A DNA stretch of 64,000 nucleotides from Absidia repens (lineage: Eukaryota > Mucoromycota > Mucoromycetes > Mucorales > Cunninghamellaceae). The notes beneath the pieces are model-generated. The model made no database searches and had not been told where the DNA came from. It worked only from the letters and a program-made list of their open reading frames with translations. Location of the stretch: positions 248,001 through 312,000 of the forward strand of contig MCGE01000026.1 of assembly GCA_002105175.1 (NCBI GenBank). The letters are read 5' to 3'. The translations under genes and the position numbers were made by a program. Below, one piece after another: positions 11,757 through 25,666 of the stretch (its first letter is position 1; each line of letters starts with the position of its first letter).

Positions 11757-12302
11757 ACAAAAGGCATCACTATTTTTACAAACATGACCCCGCTATCATT
11801 GTATTTCATTATTATTAGATACCCCCCACACTCACACATTCACATTCCTTTATAGGCTTTTTTTTTTTTTACCAACTCCCCTCTTCATTCACATTTGTGT
11901 CTTCTTAGTATATAGTCATCCCCTTTAGTATATTTTTTTTTTTCTAATATTGACAATAAAAATGAGCATTTTTTTTACTCCTACTGTATTCTATTTTTAT
12001 CAATTGATTTTGCTTTGTGTGCCTACAATGATTGGCTCGGTTTTATAGGTACTGATTTTTTTTTTTTTTGTGCGGACTATTTGACCGTTATCATATCCTT
12101 CAGTACTGTATCAATTTCCTAAGAGTCCCAATTTGATATATATATAGTATATTTATTAATTTGATCCAATAAAAAAAAACAAAAGAAATAAACTAAGTAC
12201 TGTAGATGAAGACGTTGGACAAGGGCGGAGAAAAAAATGATATTTACAAACAGAATGGGAAGGGGGAAAGGTAGTACAGCAAGGACCAAAAAAAAAAAAA
12301 AA
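11757..12302. other. Convergent 3' intergenic region
   Basis: Separates the ends of the CAP-Gly (+) and bHLH (-) genes. Contains an AATAAA at 11955-11960 and several T-runs; nothing coding seen. Confidence 0.5.
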
Positions 12303-12985
12303 TCATGCTTGGAAACAAAAAGTGTCAAAGGCAGGGCGATTCATTTTTTTCGATACACAATTCTGGCTCTCGTTATCTGAGCTCGTGATTTCTGACTCGG
12401 AGGATGGGGATGTTGTGCGTGATGGATAGGTTTTTTCTAGTGGTACCTGTGGATAAACGGGCGTGTTCACCGGATGCCCCAACTGAATTTTCAAGGCGGC
12501 ATTTTCTTCTTGCATAAAATGGATATAACCTATAGCATGTCGCAGGATTTTTGCTCGGTGGCATTTTTCGGCGTTTGGTACTGCCAGTGGAATCGAATTA
12601 GAGAGCTCACTAACAAGGCCATTCTTGAAGAAAAAGAAACATAAAACACAAAGTTACATAAGTAAGAATACAAATGAAGGTAGATCTTTTTTTTTTCATA
12701 ACATACTAATTTATCTCGACGTCGACGCTCAACTCTATTATGAGTTTCTCGTCGTTGTTTGATTCGGTGCATCATCGTATCGCTATCCAAACTGGTTTTA
12801 TTAAGTATATTGACACCATTAACGATCAATTTGCCTTGATTTTTTTCTTGGTCACTGAACCTTCGAGCCATTGAATCAGGGCAGTATATTTTTAATCTTT
12901 CTTGTAGTGGGTAGGTTGCTCGACGCTCGGAAATACTAATCCGAGGTTGATTTTTATCAGCAATTGTGGAGGTATTAGGCGCCAT
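12303..12985 (-). CDS. Basic helix-loop-helix transcription factor (class B, E-box binding type)
   Basis: Two exons, 12985-12707 and 12623-12303, join in phase 0 (199 aa). The basic region is RRETHNRVERRRRDKL; its His-x3-Glu-x3-Arg pattern is the class B signature that selects CACGTG. Helix 1 ends exon 1 and continues in exon 2 (NGLVSELSNSIP); the loop is short, and helix 2 is KCHRAKILRHAIGYIHFMQE, leading into a short heptad-like extension (ENAALKIQL). The remaining tail is Ser/Pro/Thr-rich. The basic region resembles USF-type factors. Fungal relatives regulate phosphate, phospholipid or sulphur genes, but the target here cannot be told. CACGTG cores occur in the dispersed repeats of this window. 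Confidence 0.88.
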
Positions 12986-14500
12986 AGTGTAGCGTACTGT
13001 AGGGTACAGTACCGTATAATTTATATAAAAGGTAGAAAATTAAAAAAAAGCATAAAAGAAATGCCCTGTTCCCTTTTTATACCTTTTGTTTATTTGCCTC
13101 TAACGATTTAAAAAAAAAAAAAAAAAAACTCAAATTCCCTCAGAACGTCAGTAGGTGCCATTTTGTCCGTGTAACACCAACTACAAACAGTCAGTTTCAT
13201 CAATGCTCTTTTCGATTTTTGCCATTGGTTCTGCGTTTTAATTATTGCTAAATTTTTCTTAATCCGATCTTTGGCCGGTAACCCTCTTTTTTACCTTTTT
13301 TTTTTAGGATCTGTTACAATATTGAATGATCACTTTTGACAACATTGGTTCTTGTATAGAAGGTATCGACATATATTATAATAATAATTACTCTATTTAT
13401 TTACGTAACTTGACCTCATTTTCTTTTATACAATTTTTTTAGTTGCCCCTTAAAAATCCACGTTTGCCTCACCATTCCTGATCTGGTGGAAGGTAACACT
13501 CATGATTTAGTTTATACTCATTCCAAACTTTTTATTTTCTTTGATTAGACTAGTGATCTTTGGTGATTATGACATTCTTTGTTCTCTACTACTCCGGATG
13601 CAGGCAATTGCTTCCCATTTGGACATAGTTGGCACGTTTGAAAATTTAACACCGGCCTTTGATATGCATCCAAACAATAGCCAACCAATACCGCTACTCC
13701 CCCTTTCAATACACATAGTATTAGTCATATTACTTTACTTCACTTCACATAAGTGTTAGTCACAGTTTCTCCCTTTTTATTATTATTATCTATCGTTGAA
13801 TAAACGAATGATTGCTTCATGTATGCTGTTTTTAAAGTATGGTTGTGTATGGTGTACTTTTAGTAGTTCGGAAACTGAGTTGGGTTCTGAAACGGGCATT
13901 ATTGGCGATTGTTACTGGTTTAGATGGATTGTAGGGTGTTTATCAGATGGTCTTATTGTTATTGCGTGTAAGCAGGGTGGGTGCTGAGGGCTAAATTGGG
14001 GCAATGTTTTCTGTATGTGCTGTGCGTGCAAAGTGGTGAGAAAGCAATACCCAAGTGAATTTGGCTGACCAATGATGATCATTGTTAAAGGGTGGTCCTC
14101 ATCGTTTGAGATAAGCATTTATGCCGGTGCCTAACTTGGACTAAAAATGGTTGTTTCTGGGCTGGGTTGAAACCTTACCAAAATATGATTGTCTTATTAT
14201 ATCAGTGACGCATGCCAAGTCTCAAGTCGATCCGGACTATCGGGGGCTCGGATGGGCTAATGCATCTGAGTCTCACCAGTACCTGGCCTGGGAAATGATA
14301 CCTTTGAAGCTAGATGATATATATTGAAAAATTATTGTCCTTTGTGTTTCTGAAGCAAGGAAAATTTTCTTTCCTTTGGAGTTCTTTCCAAGGGTAGCGA
14401 GCGCTGTTAATCAGGTTGTAGTTTCCAAACACACACCGTATTTCTGTGTCACTGAAAAAAATTGAAGCGGGTATTCAAAAGATTACACCTTTTGAGTTAT
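12986..14500. other. Gene-poor intergenic region
   Basis: The region holds the bHLH promoter (12986 to about 13100), then A+T-rich sequence with T-runs. I see no conserved coding frame, tRNA or rRNA. The short open frames present lack family motifs and splice partners. Confidence 0.5.
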
Positions 14501-14559
14501 TTTTTGAGTGTGCGTATTTTTTTTTCTTCCTCTCTACCTTTCTTTTTTTTTCCTTCCTC

Positions 14560-14850
14560 TTCACTGAAGTCTCAATCAAGGGCGGGTGATTTTGGATTAG
14601 TGTTAGATCTTGAATCAGGGGCATTTTCAAAATGCAAAACAAATATGCATGGGGAAACCCTTTCACTTTGGAATCGACACGAAGGACCGTCATTAGATTA
14701 GTCTCATCTTACATAGGGCTTATCATCATTAGCTTAGCTTCGTGTTAGTTGTCATAGTTTGTGTGTGCATCTGAATAAAGTATGTCTTTTTTTATATTAG
14801 CATAAATATCTCATACGTTTAATTGTTGTGCTCAAGAGGGGGTGTATAAC
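14560..14850 (+). repeat. Dispersed repeat, copy A (truncated)
   Basis: Shares with the other copies the core ATGCATGGGGAAACCCTTTC (near 14648), an ATTAGCTTAG-like block near 14733, and CTGAATAAAGTATGTCTTTT at the 3' side (AATAAA 14774-14779). The upstream E-box core of the family is not recognisable in this copy. Confidence 0.75.
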
Positions 14851-14989
14851 TGTGTTGGGGAAAAACATGTGTTTGGTGATAAGTGACATCATCCAACTGT
14901 TGTCCTCAGTGCTCTGCCCAATGAATATACACTGTATGGGCAGATAAAAAGTGCATATTTCATTGAAGAATATTGGTAGATACTAAAGT

Positions 14990-16150
14990 TAAATACAACG
15001 GTTCAAGTGACAAGGAATTTAGTGAAAGGAACTACTAGACGATGCGTGAGTTGGGGGGGATACTGTAAGATTCGATGAGTTTTTAAGCCTAATCAAACGG
15101 GACAATCGTAAAATGGGATCTAAGATACTATACAAGGCATGAGACAAACAAAGGAACATCTGATATTGAAGTATAACAACGGTCATCACTAATGATAATG
15201 GCAATAAAAAACAGTTCTCTTATTCGAGAAATGAGAAAGATTACCGGGACAGTTTTTATTGAAGCATGTGAAGAGATATATATTTTATTAAGATATAGCT
15301 ACAAATATGGACAGATTAAAACTAACTGAGCTAATGAAGTCTACAAAAAGCCAACTAATGAAGATCCTAAATCCTAGATCCAAATTGAAAGGGTTTCCCC
15401 ATTCATCTTGTAACCCCTGAGCTGAAACCCCTTCTAAACTAGTCCTAGTACTAATCTAAGATCAAAATAGCCTTAAAGAAATTTAATGACGAAGAAAGAA
15501 AAAAAGTAGGAAAACGAAAAAAGAAAGAGAGACGAAAAAATAATTAGAAGAAAATAAATATTCACGTGGGCGGGATTTGAAATGTGGTGACTCGTGTGAA
15601 GATGGGTTGTGGATTTTTTTTGAGAAATTAAGACACATTGGAAAAATAAGCAGTGGTGAGAGCATAAAAGTGTAATGGCAGAAACGCATTGGAAAGTTTT
15701 AAGAAGAAAGCACTTGTTAAGTTGCAACTGATCTATATCAGGTTTTCTCACAGACATTATATATACTTGAAAAAAGGTTTTTGTTCTTGTGTTCAAAGCT
15801 ATGAGCAAAAAAAAAAAAAAATAAAAATAAAAAAAAAAAAAAGAGCAAAAAGTTAACTGGAAACTGGGTTTGGTCTCAAGCTGGACCAAAATAACCAGGA
15901 TAGCCTGTGGGATAATATGTACTGTATATCACAGGGAGGGGGAGGGTGAATATATTAAGATACATTTTATATCATAGCACGATACAAACAAAGACAAAAT
16001 GAAGGTAACTACTGTGCAATTTTTTATTTCACTTATCAATTTGAAAGGGTCATATGTCATCTAACTAACAAATTAGCTTAATCCTTCATTGTTTAGAAAT
16101 TGAAAGTGCAAAGTGGGGTGTGTCCTGAGCCTTGCCCATTATTCTTAACT
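14990..16150 (-). repeat. Dispersed repeat, copy B
   Basis: Minus-oriented. It matches copy C over about 1.1 kb, including the segment upstream of the E-box (for example GTCATCTAACTAACAAATTAGC near 16057, against a similar stretch near 31536). On the minus strand it has CACGTG at 15563-15568, the GATTAGT/CCTAGT block near 15445, and an AATAAA at 15284-15289. No protein-coding frame survives. Confidence 0.75.
15563..15568 (-). promoter_or_regulatory. E-box CACGTG core of repeat copy B
   Basis: Minus-strand context is AAATCCCGCCCACGTGAA, shared with copy E and nearly shared with C and D. Confidence 0.6.
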
Positions 16151-17202
16151 CGATAAGAATACTATACACCCAACAATCCATGTTCTCTGGATTTTTACTC
16201 TTACTCCTAATTTTATTCTTAATCGAAATATCATTAATGTGAGGAACTACCGTACCGTTATTGTTAGTCCCGACATACCGTATTAGTTGCACAAGCAGTA
16301 CAGCACAATTGTCTTTTTATTTCTTTTATTATCATATTACAATATATATTCTCAATAAACAAACTGATTGCTTTCTTCGTATACTGTATGCCGCATTATT
16401 ATTTTTATTCATCTTGAACCTCCTAGGGTACTGTAACATGTATTATTAACGTTTGCGATCGATTTAAACGATTCATGGGGTGTTGACAGGGCACTTTTTC
16501 TTGAGTAGTTCTATATGTTTACGAATGTGGAACAGTAGGTTGGAAAGTATCTGAAAATATTTGTGCGCGTGATACTGGTCTGCTAGGTATGATAATGGTT
16601 AGTTTTTTTTTTTTGAGGGGGTGAAAGAAATGGTGACTCGTAAGGCGGTAGTAGGGCTACAAAAAAAGAAACTCTAAACCGTTGTCCAAGGTTAGGTTGC
16701 CGAGTCTTCTTTTAATAGCGATCTAGTGATAGAGACCCATTCGCATGATGTTTACCAGGAAGGCAGTTAGTTTTTATGTATGTATTCAAGGTATTGAAGG
16801 AAACACACGCTTGTACAAGGTCTATGATAGCATGGAAGGTATATGATAGCTGTCATCCCCAAATATTACATTGCAAAAAAAAATAAGCTTTCATCAGGTA
16901 CCGTTTTTTAATGTCCGTATTGGCTACCACCATGGCTTACTGTAACACTTCCATCCATGTGTTCAACCCATCCATCAATCTATTTTTTGTTGAGTATAGG
17001 GTATCATCTATATACTAATAGTCCTTCACTGACTTTATTTTTATGTTCTCTTATTGATGATGATGAACGCGTGAGAAGAAAATCTATACGCTCTTTGTGG
17101 GCATTCAAAAAAAGTGATTCGGTGTTTAAAATCTATCCTGCCATTTCACCCCTTCTCGTCTTTTTTTTAAACATTAAACTAGCTTTCTTTTGTTTATTTC
17201 TC

Positions 17203-17235
<33 letters not shown>

Positions 17236-17305
17236 TTCTCTTTTCTTTTACCAGGTTCTTTTTTTCCTTTTCTCTCTCTCTCGCACAACAACGATAATAA
17301 CACTG
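16151..17305. other. Intergenic region before the Sds3-like gene
   Basis: No gene seen. It contains a CT microsatellite at 17200-17240 and a further short CT stretch at about 17271-17282, directly before the start codon; it probably acts as a pyrimidine-rich core promoter or leader. Confidence 0.5.
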
Positions 17306-19349
17306 ATGCCTATAGCTAATGCCAATACTGTCGCCCTTGAAAGGCCAGCGACAAGAAAAACAACATCAATGATAAGCAACAAAGCTACGAACAACAAAAA
17401 CAACAATGCTTCACCAAGGCGACCAAACCAAAACCCGAAGGATGCGCTTAAACCTACTGATATGGTTTTGACTAGGAAAAGAGGGACACATACCGATACT
17501 GTAGCAGCAACAACAACAACTTCCTCTACAGCTACTACTGCCGACTGCAATGTTACGACACCTGTGCCACCATTGCCATCACCTTCTTGTCCTTCAACAC
17601 CAACACCAGTCAAAAACTCGGAGCTGAATGCAAGAAACAAGCAAACTCAACGACGAAAAAAAACCCGGAGCAGAAGAGGTAGCAAACGAACCCCAAGAGC
17701 AACTCTAAGCAGCCATACAACTGAGAAAACTACAACAACAACAGCCGACACGGGTGAAGAGACTTCTGCAAAAGTAGAGCATGATGCTGTGGACCAAACC
17801 GAAGATTCAATAACCTTATCGTCGTCATCACAACAGACTATTTCAGCAGCTTTATCACCCACAACAACCGTTTCGCCCATCGTGGACACTGAAAATGGCG
17901 TGGTTCCTGAAGCTCCTGCTGCGACAATAGACGACAACTCTACTACTGACATACTTGAAACCAAGGATAACACGCAAGGTAAAAATAAATTAATAAAAAT
18001 TATTACATTATCACGATTGATCTCATGTGTGTATGTTTCCATTTTTATCTGAAGATAGCAAGGAAGCTTTGGAAGCTTTGTCCCTAATCGAGGTGGAATT
18101 TGCTCGACTTCGTCAAAAGTAAGTTCTTGTTGAAAAAGAAGCCGCAGCTATTGTACGTCAATGTTTTGTTTTTGTTATCACTGACATTTCTCCCCCTCCC
18201 ACCCCTCTTTTTTTTTTGTACTCCATCCATTTTGTAGGGTATTTGATGAAAAAATGGAAGCCTTGTATGAAGAAATGGTGATGATTGAAAAGGGTAATGA
18301 AATAAGCAAAATAGTAAATATTGCACACTACTACAAATTAACATCATCACATCCTTGTATTTTGTTTTGAAATTGGCTGTTCATATTTAGGCATCCATCC
18401 TGACCAACTGGAAATGATGAAGGAAATTGAAAAGAAAAGACATGATTGTATTGAAATGGCTACTGCAAAACGAGATATGGGCCGTTTGGCTCATCAAAAC
18501 CGCTTCGAGTCTACTGTTTATCAAGCGGACCTGGCCTTTACTGTAAGTTCTTTTTTTATATATTTTTACAAGCTCTGAGTGAGATTCTAATTCCCTTTCT
18601 TTTTTTTTTTTTTTTTTTTGTGGGGTGGGGTGGGGGACTTCGAAAATTAGCGCAAGCGGAAAGAGCTAAGAACAGATATACATCAAATTCTGGGCAAACG
18701 ACGTCTCAAACTGAACGACGAACACTTGAATACCTCAGAAGAAACACCAGGTAAAAAAAGAAAAAGTATTTGCAGGGCATACAGTTTTAGGCGGCGCTAG
18801 GTATATAGTATGATTTGCATGATCCTGATTCAGTGACCGCATCAATATTCTCTCTCTCTCCTAATAGATGATTTATCAAACGTGTCATCAGCACAACGGC
18901 AACATCGTTTCAATCAAACACACAAGCTACAGCATGTCAGTCGCATCACCGGGTTTCCAAGGGCGCCTCTCACAGAAGGCATATCTGAACAATCCGCACA
19001 TTGTGATTTAACGCACATCCAGGTAATATATATAGATATATATATATATATATATATACGGTATATTAAAGAAAAACAAACTCAATAGCTTATTTGATTT
19101 TTTATATGATAGGGAAAATTGGTAATGGAACAATCATCAACACCTAGCTCTCATTCCGGTCACTCACCTCTAAGCCCTCCTATGTTTTCTACAACACCTA
19201 CCACACCGTCTTCAGCATCGTCATCGTCGTCATCCTCAGTCATTATGGCTCCGGAAATGATACCGCCCCATCAACTCCAATATACAAGCTACAAAATAAA
19301 CAGCATACCAATGGTTGATATTCGTCAAGACCCAACAACCATCCGCTAG
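17306..19349 (+). CDS. Sds3/BRMS1-family subunit of a Sin3-Rpd3-type histone deacetylase complex
   Basis: Seven exons join in phase: 17306-17978, 18055-18118, 18238-18293, 18391-18542, 18651-18750, 18868-19022, 19113-19349 (478 aa). Residues 1-225 are low complexity (Thr, Ser, Asn, with a basic RRKKTRSRRGSKR patch). Exons 2-5 encode the Sds3-like helical region: ALSLIEVEFARLRQKVFDEK, MEALYEEMVMIEKGIHPDQL, MMKEIEKKRHDCIEMATAKR, and TRKRKELRTDIHQIL. This long coiled coil carries the family hallmark of a leucine/arginine-rich first helix followed by a G-x-HP turn. Sds3 proteins hold Sin3 and Rpd3 together and are needed for repression. The C-terminus is Ser/Pro/Thr-rich. The acceptor choice at 18053-18054 is fixed by phase, since the alternative AG four bases on would give a stop. 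AATAAA at 19603-19608. Confidence 0.88.
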
Positions 19350-19941
19350 CTTTTAGTAGATATTTGATCAGTATTATTGCTGGTCACCGTATTTAGTATC
19401 CCCTCCCCTTTTCTTGTCTTCCTTTTACATTTGTTGCTTCTATTCTACATTATATATATATATATTGCATATGTCTCTCCCCCCCTTCTTTCTTTTTTTA
19501 TTCAAATATATATATTACCGCCTTGTTCCCCCTCCCCATTCATTCCCTTTTTTCCACTTCCCTTCCTTCCACACACTCTTTATATCATGCAAATTTTCAC
19601 CCAATAAAAAACATATACCACGTATCACAATTGCATCACTATCAAATTAAAAATAAAATAAAAAAGACTAATATGTGTCGATAGAGTTTTATTGAAAAAA
19701 TAGAAGTTGGGATAAAGGATATAAAGCTAGTTGTATATGTATGTGTGTATGCAATATGGGGAGGATCAGTAAAATGAGGTGTTTGTTTTCCTATAGGATT
19801 TTTTTGAAAGATAATAATGGGCTATATAAAGGTCGGACGATCTGACTACGTGTGTCGTAGAGGGGGGTGGGGATATGGGGCAAAGCAACTAAAGGGGACA
19901 AACAAATCATTTCCGTCATCATTTGCCATGACGAACGTGCG
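19350..19941. other. Convergent 3' intergenic region
   Basis: Between the ends of the Sds3-like (+) and orphan (-) genes. T/C-rich, then A-rich, with AATAAA at 19603-19608. Nothing coding seen. Confidence 0.5.
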
Positions 19942-22086
19942 CTACAAAGTCAAGGGTGAAGGCTGCGGTTTTTTGTGTTCATAAATGTCGTCGTCGTCGT
20001 GATGAAGGAGGATCCCTGGATGGAACTGATAATTTGGTTGCCAACGATAGGTCGTGGTGTCGATCCCATTTTTATTCTCATTGTTTGAGACCCTGCTATT
20101 GCTGGTGCTGCTAGTAATACTAATGACGTTGTTGTAGTTGCTGTTGCTGTTGATGTTGATGTTGCTGTTGATGTTGCTGTTGCTGTTGCTACGGCCAAGT
20201 GGATCATCCAAATTGTAACATTGTTCTGCTGTCATCGGACCTTTCACATTGTAAATAGGCTGCATTGGTGGTAGGCGAGGATGATGATGCTGCATCTGTT
20301 CTGAAGTGGTCAAGGCGGTGTGTGGGGTCAGTGCATACAAGGGCTGGGTTTTGCTGTTAGGACGGAAAGGGACAGGGCTACCTAATGGCTTGAATATCCC
20401 TAGTTTTGCAAGTGGTGAAGAGACACGAAGAGGATCGATCATGTGCTGGTGAAGCTGTAGATGGCTGTTGATATTGCTACGCTGATTTCGGAAATGTTGA
20501 GGATGGTTGATCATGGAGGTGCTGTCCCAAGCCCGTAAAGGGTCAGATCCGAACGAGTCGTACCATACATCCGAGCCACATTTGGAGGTGTCGATATTAT
20601 CAGGTGTGTCGTCCTTATAGAATGATGTTGCGTTGTTGTAAGTATTTTCTTTGTTTGACTTCATTGTTGTGTCCAAAGGCGTTATTCCGCGAGTATAAGA
20701 AGGGAATTGTTGCTGCTGGGTTGGCGAAGGTATCACTTCCGCGGTAGTCAATTGTTGGAATTCCGAAGATCTATATGCATTGTGTTGTCCATTGTCAGTA
20801 GGATGAGTGTCAGGTTCGATGAGAGCAGCTTTTCCGAGTGATTGAGCAGGTAAAGGAGTAACACCCTAAGAACGAATTAAATAAATTTGAGTTTCGCTGT
20901 TTCAAATCTGGTTTTGCCTTATTTAAGTTACCTGATAATAGGAGAAGGATTTTGTAGTGGAGGCAACAGTGTCATGCAAACGTGTTGTACCAGTCGCTGA
21001 TGTAGCAGTCTGTTTCACAGATGGGTCATGGTTTTTTTGGACAGATTCAAAAAAATCATAAATTTCATCAGAGGGGCAGGATTCTTCTTCATTGAGAGGA
21101 CCATGGTATTCCATAGGTGATGCTGATGATGGCAACGATGTCGGATGTGAGGATGACTTTGTGTCGATGTTTCCGGTGTAATTTTCATCGATGATACTGC
21201 TCTTGATCACAGAAGGAGACGATTTCTTTTGGGGTGACTTGCGGCCAAGAAAACTTGCTTCAGAGAAGACCAAATCAACCACTATGTATCATAAACACAG
21301 TAGGAAAAAAAAAAGTCAATAAGCTCCCTTTTCTGTATCATATTCCATTTCTCATTGAAAGCTATACAAATAATATACGTACCACCTTTTCCCCTTGCAG
21401 AAGATTTTCCTTTGTTGAATAATCCCAAACGTGGTTTTGAGTGATGTTTGACCTAAAGTATTCAGAAAGAAAGTAATATATTATTAATCAAGTAGAAGAT
21501 GTTCGGTGGTGACTTACAGTGATGTGATCGATTTCAATATTTGGTGAAGTGAATTTCTATTTGTTTAAAAACGAAAACCAGATTAATAAGAATGATCGAT
21601 TTCCCGTTTTTATGGTGAGCCACTTACTTCTAAAAGGTACAATCCTGGCTTTTTGTGTTGGACGCCATATTGTTCATTTTGTTTCTGCCTTCCTGTTGAC
21701 TTGTTTTTTGATCGCTGATATTGATTTTTATTATGATGCCAGGTCGTTTTTCTACCCTTCCGAGAGCGGCTATACTGATGAGGGGCGGAAAGACGTTTTA
21801 TTTGCTGTTGTTGACTACCCATCAGTGATGTGACTGGTGGTGGTGGTGATGATTGTCGTTTCCTATAAAAGCGCATATCGTTGATTGTATGTACTTCGTT
21901 GTTGTAATTTTTTATTCCTTGAGACTTTTCCAAAGAGATATCACGATCAGTTGGTGAGCCAGACAGATCCACTGGAATAACAGGGTAGGTGTATTGTTGC
22001 TGACTTTTTACATGGGCTTCCACACGACTTTGTCTGATCACATCTTCATCTTCAAATTCTGTAAAATGCTTCTGATTAAAATCCAT
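19942..22086 (-). CDS. Orphan low-complexity protein
   Basis: Five exons join in phase: 22086-21628, 21556-21518, 21452-21383, 21281-20932, 20865-19942 (613 aa). I recognise no family. Visible elements are an acidic start (FTEFEDEDVIRQSR), a basic patch (SRSRKGRKTTWHHNKNQYQR), a short exon-3 segment (KPRLGLFNKGKSSARGKG), an acidic piece (SDEIYDFFESVQK) and a segment with evenly spaced aromatic residues (DVWYDSFGSDPLRAW). An Asn/Ser repeat (near 20110-20200) and a Gln/His-rich tail follow. There are no membrane segments or signal peptide. The frame stays open across four introns with correct phase, which supports a real gene. Its start lies 271 bp from the divergent IPP isomerase gene. Confidence 0.7.
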
Positions 22087-23275
<1,189 letters not shown>

Positions 23276-24242
23276 GTGGATCATGCATTAGATTATATAC
23301 TTCTTTGCCTCTCTTCCTTCATCCTTTTCTTTCTCTCTTTATTTTTAGATAACAGTTTCATCTTAGTATGTTTTTTCATTTGACCTTCTTATATTGATTT
23401 CATACCATTTATTCTTACGTATCTTTATTAGTATAGACTCTCCGTTATTATTATTATTATGACTTTATTATTATTATTTTTGCATGCAAATAAAAACCTA
23501 ATCCAATTTCAACCATCTTTATCATCATTAAAAATATGTGCATTGGCCTTGATTGTGCTCGGTAGATATGGTGTGAAGCAAAGCTGGGTTTTAAATAAAT
23601 CGTAGCACTGTGAATTCTTTATAATATGCACGCTGACAACAAAGCAAAAAGATCCTGCATGGGAGAGCTTGTTTTATTCAAAACTCGCATCTTTTTTTTT
23701 GTGATCACCAATACATTTATGAATCAATGGTAAACCAATATCAAGTATTTATTTCATCCCTTGCTTTTTGAATCTTCTTGTTCAGGTCTTGTATTTACTA
23801 TTGAAGCACACACGTGCAACGTGAACAAAAATAGTGTCAAAGTAGCCACTCAAAAGTTTTTTCATTTATTAATGTTTTGTGTCGCCCAGTCAGCTTTTAT
23901 TTATTTGATTCATTTCCCTTGATTTCTTCTTCTATTATTGTTATTATTCCTTTTGCTTCTATTGTTAATTTTTGTTTTGTTTTGTATTGTTGTCGTTGCT
24001 CAACAATCAAAACATTCTATTTTTATTAGTGCTTAGAGTTGCCGTGTGGGGCGTTTGGCTCTATTCGTTATTTCAACGCGCTTTGGCAATAAAAAGCCCG
24101 CTTATTCAATTTCCCTCCTTTTCTTTCTTTAGCCCATTTTACCCTTTTCCTTTCCTTCCTTTTTTTTTTTATATATACAATCACATACACTCCTTCTTTT
24201 TATTCCTCTTTCAACACCAATATACTGTCGAAAAGTTAATTC
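23276..24242. other. Intergenic
   Basis: 3' flank of idi1 and promoter of the next gene. It has a T/C-rich leader at 24110-24200. A CACGTG near 23811 stands alone and is not in a repeat copy. No gene seen. Confidence 0.5.
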
Positions 24243-25666
24243 ATGACCACAACACAACCTCTTCAATTACAACAGCAATGGCTACCAACTCTTAGTAGTA
24301 TAGTCGTCGATGGTGATTCATTTTCGCAGGAACTCATTCGTCAGTTTGACAAGAAACGATCAAAACTCCATGCTGAGATGGGTGGCGATGTAAGTGAAGA
24401 CAAAAGTAAAACCGGAAGGGCCAGCTTGTTCACTAACCATTTGTATTGTTACTATTGCTATTATTATTCTAGAGTACATCTTTTTCAAGTGACTCCTACA
24501 ACTCCCGTACCCGAACGCCAGAATTAGCTGCAGTAGCAACCCCTCAGGTACCAGATTTAGATGTTATCACTCAGGACGAACACGATGGGGATGATAGTGA
24601 TCCTGTACAAATTCGACGACGATCAGCAGGCGAATTATTACGACGATCATCAGCCTATTTGCGCGCCAAACTTGAGGCCTTCAAGTCTATTGCACCACCG
24701 CCACCGCCTCCACCACAATCAATATACGACCAACAAGGCCGAGATATATCCTCTTTACCTCCTTCGGAAGAACAACGTCGATCAGTCTTTTATTCTTGGT
24801 CATTATCAAAGAAATCGCAACAAAAATCACATCCACCGCCGCAAGCCAACACCATTTTCAACAACAGTAGTAGCAACAGCAACGGTAATCACAATGATGC
24901 TATGGCGTCCTCGTCTTCCTTATCCTCCGTGGGATCTTTACCGCCGACAAAAGTAGCTGTCAATACCACGATTTCCATACCGTCGCCTTATTACATTAAT
25001 CAATCTAGACATGATCCCTCATCACAGCAACCCACACCACATCACTCATCATTATATCAATATTCGGCCGCTGTTCAACCACCTGTCATCACTCAATATC
25101 CACCACGTCCACTGAAGTATGCTCCGGTAGAACCCATCTCTGATCATGATATACCCTACAGCAACAATGACGAACATGTACTAAACACAGCATCTCCATC
25201 TCATACTGACAACAACAAAAACAACAACAAACGGTCAGTTCCCCGAGCGGCGCTTGGACCCCAGCATCATCGGATCTCTTTACCTTTATTCAAAATGGCG
25301 AATAACAACAACATGACATCATCATCACCATCACCATCCGCCTCATCAATTTCACTGGGTCGTCGTCTTAGTCGTCGATCAAGTGAATCAGATGTTCACC
25401 GTCTTACAGTAGCAGCAGCAGCAGCGGAAGCTAGTAAATCATCCATGTCGACGTGGTCTCGAACGGCACGACGGTTTTCACAATGGTTTAATTGTCATCC
25501 AACAAACAAAGCACCAACAGCATCATCAACAACAACAACAACAACAACAAAGAAAGGCAAAGAACCTCGAAACACAACAACAATAACAACGGATGCATCA
25601 ACACGAGCACCACCCCCAACATCAACATCAACAACAAACCTGGAGGTGCATTCCCTGGCTATCTAG
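24243..25666 (+). CDS. Disordered Ser/Asn/Pro-rich protein of unknown function
   Basis: Two exons, 24243-24389 and 24473-25666, give 446 aa. I recognise no domain. An N-terminal helical piece (DSFSQELIRQFDKKRSKLHA) and RRRSAGELLRRSSAYLRAKL (residues about 90-110) could be amphipathic. A proline run (PPPPPPP) follows, then Ser/Asn/His-rich sequence and basic patches with RRLSRRSS-like kinase-site motifs. SMSTWSRTARRFSQWF near the end is the only compact hydrophobic segment. The tail is Thr-rich. Upstream sequence is pyrimidine rich, and an AATAAA lies at 25947-25952. Continuity across the intron supports a real gene; function is unknown. Confidence 0.65.

Noticed and set aside
13541..14118. 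Short open frames on both strands at 13.5-14.1 kb
   Set aside because: No conserved motif, no splice partner and no clear leader; random frames in gene-poor DNA.
14160..14300. Possible tRNA-like sequence
   Set aside because: No A-box/B-box pair and no cloverleaf could be folded by eye.
15473..15889. 138-residue Phe-rich minus-strand frame
   Set aside because: Lies inside repeat copy B; the frame is not kept in copy C.
23805..23820. Isolated CACGTG near 23811 as another repeat copy
   Set aside because: It lacks the CCGCCC context and none of the downstream repeat blocks follow.
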